Shown here: positions 21,772 to 27,786 of the stretch, in pieces
Layout of the letters: the number at the start of each line of letters is the position of its first letter
How positions within the stretch are numbered: position 1 is the stretch's first letter
From: an uncultured Candidatus Saccharibacteria bacterium
Lineage (GTDB): Bacteria > Patescibacteriota > Saccharimonadia > Saccharimonadales > Saccharimonadaceae
Reading direction: 5' to 3'
Assembly (NCBI GenBank): GCA_947307225.1
Contig: CAMZIL010000007.1
Location: 1 to 42,850 of the forward strand
DNA: 42,850 nt
The notes under the pieces: model-generated
The model's input: the letters and a program-made list of their open reading frames with translations, nothing else
The model's database searches: none
Told to the model about the DNA's origin: nothing
Made by a program: the position numbers and the translations under genes

Positions 21772-22467
21772 ATGGAAGAACAACCAGTAGCTGCCGCCCC
21801 GGCGACAGAAGCACCCTCTACTAACTCTAACCCAGCTCCAGCCCAGGAAGCAGCGCCAGTAGCTCCGGCGGCTCCGGCAGCTGACATCCCAGCCGACCAG
21901 ATTGAGGCGTTTAACAAATTTGTTAATGCCAATGGCGGCTTTGAGAAGGCGTTCGCTAAGTTGAAGACTGACGTATCTACGCCGGCTCAACAGCCACAAC
22001 CTGTTCAGGCAGCTGAACCAGTTACGGTTCGAGACACCGCTCCGCAATTTGAGGATAGGGTGCCAGAAGGCTTTGCTACTCTAGAAGAAGTTATTTTAGA
22101 GCAGTATTACGACTCGCTTGCGAACAGGCCAGAGTACGCAAGTATCTCCGATAAGATTCGCACTGGCGAAGTTTTCAATGAGATGAAGAAGTTTAACATC
22201 ATGCCTATGCAAAATGGCGCCGTCAACCGTAGACAGGTGAAGGACTTTTTGGATATGTATGTTAAGACCATCCCTGCAGCCACCCCTGCTGCTCCAGTTA
22301 CGAGCACTCCAACTGCAGACTACGTGCAGGTTGGCGAAAACATCACAAATAAGGAAGACGCATACCGCGTTCTCCTTCAAAACACGAAGCTACGTGGTAC
22401 TGGCATAGCAGAGCATCCGCAGACGCAAGCTGCTAAAGAGTTCATCAAGAACATGTACAAGAAATAA
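21772..22467 (+). CDS. scaffold-like head assembly protein
   Basis: 231 residues. The N-terminal 75 are an Ala/Pro/Glu-rich, low-complexity segment (EEQPVAAAPATEAPSTNSNPAPAQEAA), followed by an acidic helical region, a second low-complexity stretch (TIPAATPAAPVTSTPTAD) and a basic C-terminus (KEFIKNMYKK). Such acidic, disordered proteins with a basic end placed immediately before the major capsid gene are the usual form of phage scaffolds, whose basic C-terminus docks to the capsid. SD AAAGGA lies five bases before the ATG; a strong terminator follows. Confidence 0.75.
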   Translation: MEEQPVAAAPATEAPSTNSNPAPAQEAAPVAPAAPAADIPADQIEAFNKFVNANGGFEKAFAKLKTDVSTPAQQPQPVQAAEPVTVRDTAPQFEDRVPEGFATLEEVILEQYYDSLANRPEYASISDKIRTGEVFNEMKKFNIMPMQNGAVNRRQVKDFLDMYVKTIPAATPAAPVTSTPTADYVQVGENITNKEDAYRVLLQNTKLRGTGIAEHPQTQAAKEFIKNMYKK

Positions 22468-22498
22468 AAATAGTCCCCTTCGGGGGATTATTTTTTTT
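22465..22498 (+). terminator. rho-independent terminator after scaffold gene
   Basis: TCCCC-TTC-GGGGGA hairpin followed by ATTATTTTTTTT, immediately after the scaffold stop codon; flanking AAAAATAG extends the stem. It isolates the capsid gene's transcript. Confidence 0.9.
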
Positions 22499-22534
22499 AT
22501 TTTTGATTTTTAGTTGTTATTATTACCTTGTAAG

Positions 22535-22678
22535 TCTACTTTAGCTAAGTAGAAGACTGTTCCCAGATTGACCCCCGTTCAACGCAAAGGTTCGGAGGCA
22601 ACAAGATGAGAAAAGCCTACTATGGAGCGGCTAATGGATCGACGGCCTGCACCCGCCGAGAAAGTAGTAAAGTGAGGC
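22535..22678 (+). promoter_or_regulatory. structured leader of the capsid gene
   Basis: The 220-base gap between terminator and capsid gene contains a perfect hairpin TCTACTT (22535-22541) with AAGTAGA (22547-22553). Further down nested arms CTACT/AGTAG (22617-22621 with 22663-22667) and GCGG/CCGC (22627-22630 with 22653-22656) are possible. I see no clear promoter here, which is surprising because the gene is isolated by a terminator. It may be a stabilising or translation-enhancing leader. Confidence 0.4.
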
Positions 22679-22719
22679 ATTATATTAAAGTTAATTTTAG
22701 TTAAAGGAAAAACCATACT

Positions 22720-23883
22720 ATGGCAACCCTAGAATCGTCCACTTACGAGCAGACCGTAGTTACGGCTCCTACCGAACCGTCTACCTCCTCTAAGTTCGAC
22801 CTCGACATCATGGCTCCTTTGCTTCGCGAGTTGGTCTCCGATAAGATTATTGACGAACCAAAACTCTCTCAGGACCTTGATAGCGCTCGCTCGTTCTTCC
22901 GTGGTAACACGATTGTCGACGACGCATTCTTGCTCAGCAACCTCAAATGGGGTCAGCAAGTTCGTGTAAACATTAAGAAAGATCAGAACCCATTAAGCCT
23001 CTTCCAGAAGAAAGATTTGGAATACGAAGCTGTTGATAGCTGCCACGATCAAATCGTTCTCGATTGTGCCGTTCCTTGCATCAACACTTTGCCAACCTTC
23101 CAGAACTTAATCTTCCGCTTTGACACTGAATATGCCTACGGCGTACGTGCCTGCGACAAGAACAAAGATTTCTGGAACTTTGAGTTCTTCACCGAACAGT
23201 ATGCTTTGTCTCGCCGCGCTGAACAATTCGGCCGCGAATTAGACCTCTGGAACACTGTTATCCGTGGCCTCATCGCTGCACCAGCTATCACTGTTGATGC
23301 TAAGCTTGCTGCCACCCATCCAACCCACTACTGGGCAGCACTTGGCACTGTTACGGCCGTTGGTCGTGCCGCCATCACCCAGGCTAACTGGTACATGGTT
23401 ACCAACTTTGCCGATGTGAACCCAACTGTGTTCATGACCGACGAAGCTGCCCATGAGCTCATCCGCAGCGTTGAGAACCCATACAACCTCAACCGTTCAC
23501 AGAACGTCGTTAACACCTTCGAAGACTGGAATGTCCCTGGCTTCTTAGTAAGCACTGCCGTTAAGGAAATCCTCGGCACTGTTAACAGCGTTGTAATCAT
23601 GAAACGCAGCCCATGGCTCACCGTTGGCGGCGGCGGTTCCGGTTACACCGGTTTGACCACTCAGTTCCCACTCTGGAGCGAAGATACGTCTAAGCAATAT
23701 GTCGCTATTCTCGACCCACGCGTTGGCTACCAGTTCGCTAAGGATGGTTACCACTTGGTAATTAATCCATACGACTGCGACAAGCTCATCCGCGGTATGA
23801 TCGATACCGAATATGTTGGTTCAGGTATTACCTTCCCACAATACGGTATGATTCTCGAGTTCACCGCATCCGAGTACGTCTAA
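22720..23883 (+). CDS. major capsid protein
   Basis: 387 residues. The product is rich in C/T-ending codons with low use of rare ones, as expected for the most abundant virion protein, and lies between the scaffold gene and a terminator. The sequence (DIMAPLLRELVSDKIIDEPKLSQDLDSARSFFRGNTIVDDAFLLSNLKWGQQVRVNIKK...) fits an HK97-type fold plan, but no single motif proves it. SD AAAGGA is ten bases before the ATG. The preceding leader is structured. It is transcribed as its own unit. Confidence 0.8.
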   Translation: MATLESSTYEQTVVTAPTEPSTSSKFDLDIMAPLLRELVSDKIIDEPKLSQDLDSARSFFRGNTIVDDAFLLSNLKWGQQVRVNIKKDQNPLSLFQKKDLEYEAVDSCHDQIVLDCAVPCINTLPTFQNLIFRFDTEYAYGVRACDKNKDFWNFEFFTEQYALSRRAEQFGRELDLWNTVIRGLIAAPAITVDAKLAATHPTHYWAALGTVTAVGRAAITQANWYMVTNFADVNPTVFMTDEAAHELIRSVENPYNLNRSQNVVNTFEDWNVPGFLVSTAVKEILGTVNSVVIMKRSPWLTVGGGGSGYTGLTTQFPLWSEDTSKQYVAILDPRVGYQFAKDGYHLVINPYDCDKLIRGMIDTEYVGSGITFPQYGMILEFTASEYV

Positions 23884-23887
23884 CCAC

Positions 23888-23919
23888 AAAAATAGCCCTC
23901 TCTCAAGGGGGCTATTTTT
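23888..23919. terminator. bidirectional terminator between capsid gene and 23952 gene
   Basis: AAAAATAGCCC (23888-23898) pairs with GGGCTATTTTT (23909-23919). Both strands have T-tracts, so it can stop the capsid transcript and the convergent gene. Confidence 0.9.
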
Positions 23920-23951
23920 TGTTCCTTTTACACAAAGGACTACTAATACTA

Positions 23952-24341
23952 CTACTTTTTTATCTTATCACTTTTCTTATCTTCGCGACAGGCTTGACAT
24001 CCGCTCAAATCAGTATCTGTTATCTTCCCCCATACAGAGTCCACCAACTCGTCTATCTCGTGCAAAAACTCAGCGTCGCCCGTATCTGTTTCGTATGCTA
24101 TCTGGCGAAGGGCGGCAGTAGCCTTACCGAGACAATGTAATTTTTCTGGCGCGTCAAAGTGCTTTGCCATATATTTGCGACGTAGGTCTTGCGCTCTTTT
24201 AGCTGTTACTTGATAGAATATTTCATCTTCTTCCCCGGCAGAAAGCTGTGCAGAGCGCAGCGCATGCGCTCTTATATGCTCTAGCTCGCCTATTAAGCGT
24301 ATGCCGTCGGAAATGTTTGCTAAATCATAATCGAAGGCCAT
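23952..24341 (-). CDS. leftward small helical protein (129 aa) within late region
   Basis: A single leftward gene inside the rightward late block. The frame extends to 24353, but the -10 box TATAAT overlaps the first ATG and the mRNA start predicted from it lies about four bases before the ATG at 24339-24341, so I take MAFDYDLANISDGIRLIGELEHIRAHALRSAQLSAGEEDEIFYQVTAKRAQDLRRKYMAK..., which is helical with many Arg. The C-terminus has GCQACREDKKSDK. No family is recognised. It could be a moron: it has its own promoter and a shared terminator with the capsid gene. Confidence 0.65.
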   Translation of the reverse strand: MAFDYDLANISDGIRLIGELEHIRAHALRSAQLSAGEEDEIFYQVTAKRAQDLRRKYMAKHFDAPEKLHCLGKATAALRQIAYETDTGDAEFLHEIDELVDSVWGKITDTDLSGCQACREDKKSDKIKK

Positions 24342-24351
24342 ATATACCATC

Positions 24352-24357
24352 ATTATA
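24352..24357 (-). promoter_or_regulatory. -10 box of the 24341 leftward gene
   Basis: On the - strand TATAATGATGGTAT is identical over 14 bases to the promoter of the divergent gene at 24460, although here the ATG lies ten bases after the box instead of six. Confidence 0.6.
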
Positions 24358-24447
24358 GTATAAAGAGCGCACTAAATGAATATGTGCAGATAGTACCGAG
24401 TAACCATGTTGGCGTAGTTAAAAATCTCTTTCTTTTTTCTATACTGT

Positions 24448-24453
24448 TATAAT
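24448..24453 (+). promoter_or_regulatory. -10 box for leaderless 24460 mRNA
   Basis: TATAAT, then GATGGT, then ATG: exactly six bases between box and start. No SD is present. Confidence 0.65.
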
Positions 24454-24459
24454 GATGGT

Positions 24460-25167
24460 ATGAGTAGTTTTCTAGATGAATTAAGAAGGGCGTTTGGGCA
24501 GCACGTCCCAGGCCCAACAAGACATTTTAGCGACTTTTCCGAGGAGGAAAAAGCTAAATACCGTGCTTCTATGCCGGCAAACACACGAGTAGAAACAGAG
24601 ATAAATCTGTCGCAATTTCCAGAGGTGAAGTCCGCACCAAAGCTTAATGCAGGTGAACGGATGGCTCGAACGCGCGCTATTCCGATCGAGTATGATGAAT
24701 ATGTCATAGACAATAACGGCAAGGAAAGGACGATAACTAAGACTGGGTATGTTGAAGTGGACGAGGAAGACCTTGCTAAAAATAAATACCTACAAGGGCT
24801 AGTGTTCGGCAAGGGCACAAGTAGATTCAATAACACTGGCACGATTGGTGTCCATGCGTTAGTGCTGGATGAAGGTATCGGAGAGGATGGTGGCCACCAT
24901 GTTGGCTCAATGCGCGGACAAGACGCAATGAACAAAATCGACGAACTGCGTAAGAAGAACCTTCGCGTAGCTACTCAGAGGGCCCCTTATAGGAAGCAGG
25001 CTTCAGATGCAGATAGGAAACTATATTATGACCGTTCTTATCCGTATGTATATAAGAGCGACGATTATAGCCGATATAGTTATCGCTACGGCAAATCAGA
25101 TGGCAACTGGCGCTCTATCCCCGGTGCTGTAGATGAATTTTTGAATCGTTACCGAGATTTGCAATGA
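24460..25167 (+). CDS. hypothetical protein (235 aa), late region
   Basis: 235 residues: MSSFLDELRRAFGQHVPGPTRHFSDFSEEEKAKYRASMPANTRVETEINLS..., mixed and polar, ending in a Tyr/Ser/Asp-rich basic part (YYDRSYPYVYKSDDYSRYSYRYGKSDGNW). The ATG is placed six bases after TATAAT without an SD. Its position between capsid and lysis genes suggests a virion or assembly role. The tandem Tyr-rich tail may be disordered. No family is recognised; TGA is its stop and a terminator follows. Confidence 0.7.
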   Translation: MSSFLDELRRAFGQHVPGPTRHFSDFSEEEKAKYRASMPANTRVETEINLSQFPEVKSAPKLNAGERMARTRAIPIEYDEYVIDNNGKERTITKTGYVEVDEEDLAKNKYLQGLVFGKGTSRFNNTGTIGVHALVLDEGIGEDGGHHVGSMRGQDAMNKIDELRKKNLRVATQRAPYRKQASDADRKLYYDRSYPYVYKSDDYSRYSYRYGKSDGNWRSIPGAVDEFLNRYRDLQ

Positions 25168-25171
25168 TCTT

Positions 25172-25203
25172 AAGCGCAGCTAATAAAAAGAGCTGCGCTT
25201 TTG
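25172..25203 (+). terminator. rho-independent terminator after 24460 gene
   Basis: AAGCGCAGCT pairs with AGCTGCGCTT around AATAAAAAG and is followed by TTGG. It begins soon after the stop codon. The U-tract is short. Confidence 0.75.
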
Positions 25204-25243
25204 GCAGGTTATAATAAAAATATAGTTTAAGAAGGAGGGATGG

Positions 25244-25372
25244 ATGAATATAATCCAGACACTAAAAGCTAAACTTCTTGGCAAAAAGTCGTTTGAAGAA
25301 AATGAGCTTGTCGATATGGGCCCTGGCAAAAAGCCTGGCCGACCTAAAAAGGCGGTAAAGCATGGCAAATAG
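25244..25372 (+). CDS. tiny basic protein with AT-hook-like motif (42 aa)
   Basis: Not a long frame, but well supported: SD AAGGAGG lies a few bases before the ATG at 25244, and the stop at 25370-25372 lies within the start of the amidase gene (its ATG is at 25362), so the two overlap by 11 bases. The product is MNIIQTLKAKLLGKKSFEENELV, followed by DMGPGKKPGRPKKAVKHGK. KKPGRPKKA is an AT-hook core (GRP with flanking basic residues). It could bind minor-groove DNA; why it should sit upstream of the endolysin is not clear. Confidence 0.6.
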   Translation: MNIIQTLKAKLLGKKSFEENELVDMGPGKKPGRPKKAVKHGK

Positions 25373-26312
25373 TCCATTAGTCAACGTAACCGTGAAAGCT
25401 GACCCGAGCAACTACACTGCTGGGCGCGGTGGGTTCGTCATTAATCACATTACTATTCACCACATGGCTGGAGTTCTTACGGCCGCTCAGTGTGGTGCTA
25501 TTTTTGCCCGCAAGGGGCGGGGCGGTTCTTCCAACTACGGCGTAGGCTCTGACGGTAAGGTAGGTCTCTACGTTAATGAGAGCGACCGCGCCTGGGCTGA
25601 CAGCAACTGGCAGTCTAACTGTACGACAGTCTCTATTGAGACATCTAACAGCGCCACTGGCGGCAACTGGCCTGTCTCGGATAAGACCTTCGATAAGCTC
25701 GTAGAGTTAGTGGCTGATATCGCTAAGCGTAATGGACTGGGCAAGTTAGTGCCTGGCAAAAACCTGACTTGGCACTCTATGTATACGGCCACCACATGTC
25801 CTGGCGACTACCTACGCGGTAAGATGCAAGAGCTGGCAGACCGCGCAAATGCGATTAATTACCCGCCTGCACCGACCGTCGAGTTAGTATGGACGAAGCA
25901 CGACAAAGTGCAGAAGTATGTTTTCAATAAGCAACCTACCACTTTATGGAATTTCAATTCTGCCACTTGGGGCGGCTGCAAATCAGTTAAAGAGTACCCT
26001 AAGGGTGACTTAGTTAGTATTTATGGCGAAGTGTACAACAAAAACCTCAACGCCGTCTACTATTTGACCGAGTATTCGTACACTAAAGGCATCACAAACG
26101 GCTTCAACAAGGTCGACCTTGACCTTAAAGAAGAGCCAAAGCCTGAACCGGAGCCAACTCCGGAGCCAACTCCAGAGCCAACCCCAGAACCTGAGCCGGC
26201 TCCAGAGCCAGAGCCAACGCCTGAACCAGAGGACCCAACTGTTGGCATCTTGCAGGAGATTATTAAGTTCATCCAACACATTATCGATTTAATCACTAAG
26301 AAGGAGAAATAG
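25362..26312 (+). CDS. endolysin: N-acetylmuramoyl-L-alanine amidase
   Basis: 316 residues. The amidase_2-like domain covers about 20-165: NHITIHHMAGVLTAAQ (zinc His), GSSNYGVGSDGKVGLYVNE, WHSMYTATTCPGDYLR (second His, catalytic Lys/Asp region). A second module 170-255 (LVWTKHDKVQKYVFNKQPTTLWNFNSATWGGCKSV...) resembles an SH3-like wall-binding domain. Then comes a Pro/Glu/Thr-rich linker (PEPEPTPEPTPEPTPEP style, about 260-290). The last 23 residues (VGILQEIIKFIQHIIDLITKKEK) form an amphipathic helix. It cleaves the amide bond of peptidoglycan; the holin follows. It probably has a cytoplasmic start with no signal peptide. The final helix is unusual. Confidence 0.9.
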   Translation: MANSPLVNVTVKADPSNYTAGRGGFVINHITIHHMAGVLTAAQCGAIFARKGRGGSSNYGVGSDGKVGLYVNESDRAWADSNWQSNCTTVSIETSNSATGGNWPVSDKTFDKLVELVADIAKRNGLGKLVPGKNLTWHSMYTATTCPGDYLRGKMQELADRANAINYPPAPTVELVWTKHDKVQKYVFNKQPTTLWNFNSATWGGCKSVKEYPKGDLVSIYGEVYNKNLNAVYYLTEYSYTKGITNGFNKVDLDLKEEPKPEPEPTPEPTPEPTPEPEPAPEPEPTPEPEDPTVGILQEIIKFIQHIIDLITKKEK

Positions 26313-26572
26313 TGGAAATTTTCAATTTAGACCCGATCACGACAGCAATCTTACTAGGCATGATCGCTGGTATTGTAGAATTTGCGAAAGCGTTCTGCAC
26401 AATGTTATTTGTAGATAAGAAACAATGGAAACCATGCGTTGTTATTGCGACAGCGGGTGCCACAGGCGCACTCACGGCATTAGCATTAGGCATCAGCCCT
26501 CTTATGGGCGCCGTTGTAGGCTTCGCCGCTTCAGGGTACATTACCATCGCTCAAAACATCGCTAAGAAATAA
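26312..26572 (+). CDS. holin-like membrane protein (86 aa)
   Basis: 86 residues from a GTG start that overlaps the amidase stop by one base (TAGTG), with AAGGAG upstream. It has about three hydrophobic segments: TAILLGMIAGIVEFAKAF, CVVIATAGATGALTALALGI and MGAVVGFAASGYITIAQNIA, plus a charged loop KKQWK in the middle and basic ends. Size, hydrophobicity and adjacency to the endolysin support a class I-like holin that permeabilises the inner membrane. A terminator follows at once. Confidence 0.85.
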   Translation: MEIFNLDPITTAILLGMIAGIVEFAKAFCTMLFVDKKQWKPCVVIATAGATGALTALALGISPLMGAVVGFAASGYITIAQNIAKK

Positions 26573-26598
26573 GAACAGACCCTTCGGGGTCTATTCTT
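26571..26598 (+). terminator. rho-independent terminator after holin gene
   Basis: AAGAACAGACCC-TTCG-GGGTCTATTCTT: a stem with a UUCG loop followed by AATT, with the whole AAGAA/TTCTT arms also paired. It overlaps the holin stop. Confidence 0.8.
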
Positions 26599-26600
26599 AA

Positions 26601-26684
26601 TTGTGGCGCAGATGACAGACCAAGCACACTACTAAAAGAAACTATGTTTCTGATCAATTTATTGTTTTCTGTTCCGCGCCACAA
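26601..26684 (+). ncRNA. structured RNA element between holin and 26739 gene
   Basis: A 9-bp closing stem pairs TTGTGGCGC (26601-26609) with GCGCCACAA (26676-26684). Inside, CAGA/TCTG pair and the AGAAAC-TAT-GTTTCT hairpin is perfect. It is followed at 26685-26700 by CTAGG-GATAGA-CCTAG. No promoter is obvious and no U-run follows, so a cis-acting leader is the more likely identity. No known class is recognised. Confidence 0.5.
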
Positions 26685-26719
26685 CTAGGGATAGACCTAG
26701 AGTACCTTATAGTCTGCTC

Positions 26720-26738
26720 AGTAAAGGGGGTGTTTACT
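26720..26738 (+). promoter_or_regulatory. hairpin presenting the SD of the 26739 gene
   Basis: AGTAAA (26720-26725) pairs with TTTACT (26733-26738) with GGGGGTG, the SD, as the loop; the ATG follows the stem directly. An SD in a loop next to a stem ending at the start codon suggests controlled translation. Confidence 0.5.
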
Positions 26739-27107
26739 ATGAGCAAGAAGAACAAAAGCAAGCGCGCAAGAATCCCGCCGATTTCTACGCAGGACAGACA
26801 CCACATCTGCTTTCAGAAGAGGCATTGGAATAAGGGTTATGCAAGGGCAATCTGCATGGCATTCGTGCGTTATGTGCCGGTGGTTTACCACCGTGAGCTT
26901 CATGCTCACCTTAAAACAGTGCCAGTGCCAGACAACGCCCTGCTTAAAGCCGCTTGGGATAAATACCAGGCTAACAAGGTGGAAATTGACAGCTATGATG
27001 TTGCGAGAGCAGCAGCGTGGCTGTATGTGAATATCCCCGATGAGGCCTTCAGAAAAGCAATGCAATTCCAGGTGGATTTCTTCGCGACTCGCTACGGGCG
27101 ACTCTAA
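26739..27107 (+). CDS. small basic His-rich protein (122 aa)
   Basis: The frame includes a GTG at 26730, but that lies within the SD hairpin; the ATG at 26739 follows GGGGGTG by six bases and is chosen. The protein begins MSKKNKSKRARIPPIS and has RHHICFQKRHWNKGYARAICMAFVRYVPVVYHRELHAHL, dense in His and basic residues. This is reminiscent of an HNH-like core without its usual Asn/His ordering, so I do not call it a nuclease. The helical remainder is VEIDSYDVARAAAWLYVNIPDEAFRKAM. It could bind nucleic acid. It is its own transcription unit with structured leader and terminator. Confidence 0.65.
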   Translation: MSKKNKSKRARIPPISTQDRHHICFQKRHWNKGYARAICMAFVRYVPVVYHRELHAHLKTVPVPDNALLKAAWDKYQANKVEIDSYDVARAAAWLYVNIPDEAFRKAMQFQVDFFATRYGRL

Positions 27108-27124
27108 TGTCGCCCACTTTTTTG
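27096..27124 (+). terminator. terminator at end of 26739 gene
   Basis: GGGCGAC (27096-27102) pairs with GTCGCCC (27109-27115) with the stop codon in the loop, followed by ACTTTTTTT. Confidence 0.8.
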
Positions 27125-27152
27125 TATTTTAATATCTTAAAAACTGCTGTGG

Positions 27153-27158
27153 TAATAT
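27153..27158 (+). promoter_or_regulatory. -10-like box for leaderless 27165 mRNA
   Basis: TAATAT lies six bases before the ATG at 27165, with no SD. It is a weaker box than the others of this design. Confidence 0.5.
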
Positions 27159-27164
27159 AAAAGT

Positions 27165-27761
27165 ATGGATAATGAAACTTATACCTTTGAAGATAGGATG
27201 TATGTAAACCCAACTACATCAAGAGACGAACAGCTTAAGTTCGTCGATAATCTTCGCGCCATTCAGGCAGAGGACGCTGCGAGGATAGCGCGCGATACGC
27301 ATAATCTTGGGACCGATGTAACGTCCAACCTTGGTGGCCTTAGTGGCTCAGAAGGTGTATGGTCTCGTCAGTATGTCGACCCACAAGTTAATTCAATGGT
27401 CGAAAGTCTGCGGTCTGCGGCTCAAGCACAGGCTTTAAGCGACGCTCTTGGCAATTATCAAAACCAACTGCAAAATCGTTATAGGCAAGCTTATCGTAGG
27501 GCACAAAAGAGGGCAGCAGGCAATGGCGGCAACAATGGTCCAGCCGGTAATAATGGAGACGGAAAAGTTACATTCGTCCCTGCGACGAGTAAAAAGGTCG
27601 GGTCAAAGAGTTTTGCCGGGTCGGAGGGCAACACAATAGAGGTAGATACTAACGGTGATGGTGTGCCAGATTCTACGATTGATCTAAGCGCGCTGCCCAC
27701 CAGCGAAGAGATGTCTGAATGGGCCCAAACGTATAGAAATACTCATCTGCCAATGTATTAA
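27165..27761 (+). CDS. probable internal virion/ejection protein (198 aa)
   Basis: 198 residues: acidic N-terminal part, a long helix AAQAQALSDALGNYQNQLQNRYRQAYRRAQKRAAGNGGNNGPAG ending in a Gly/Asn-rich stretch, and a short C-terminus with EVDTNGDGVPDSTIDL, which has a DxNxDG calcium-loop-like pattern (DTNGDGVPD). The coiled helix then Gly-rich linker also appears in the leftward gene at 35810-36511. It precedes the giant internal virion protein and may be a core or ejection partner. There is no SD. Confidence 0.65.
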   Translation: MDNETYTFEDRMYVNPTTSRDEQLKFVDNLRAIQAEDAARIARDTHNLGTDVTSNLGGLSGSEGVWSRQYVDPQVNSMVESLRSAAQAQALSDALGNYQNQLQNRYRQAYRRAQKRAAGNGGNNGPAGNNGDGKVTFVPATSKKVGSKSFAGSEGNTIEVDTNGDGVPDSTIDLSALPTSEEMSEWAQTYRNTHLPMY

Positions 27762-27786
27762 ATAGCTTGCGTATAAGGAGAATAAT

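Noticed and set aside
22555-22690. tRNA or tmRNA in the capsid leader
   Set aside because: GGTTCG resembles a T-arm but no acceptor or anticodon stem can be built.
26730-26738. GTG start for the His-rich protein
   Set aside because: The GTG lies in the SD loop and stem; the ATG at 26739 is placed properly.
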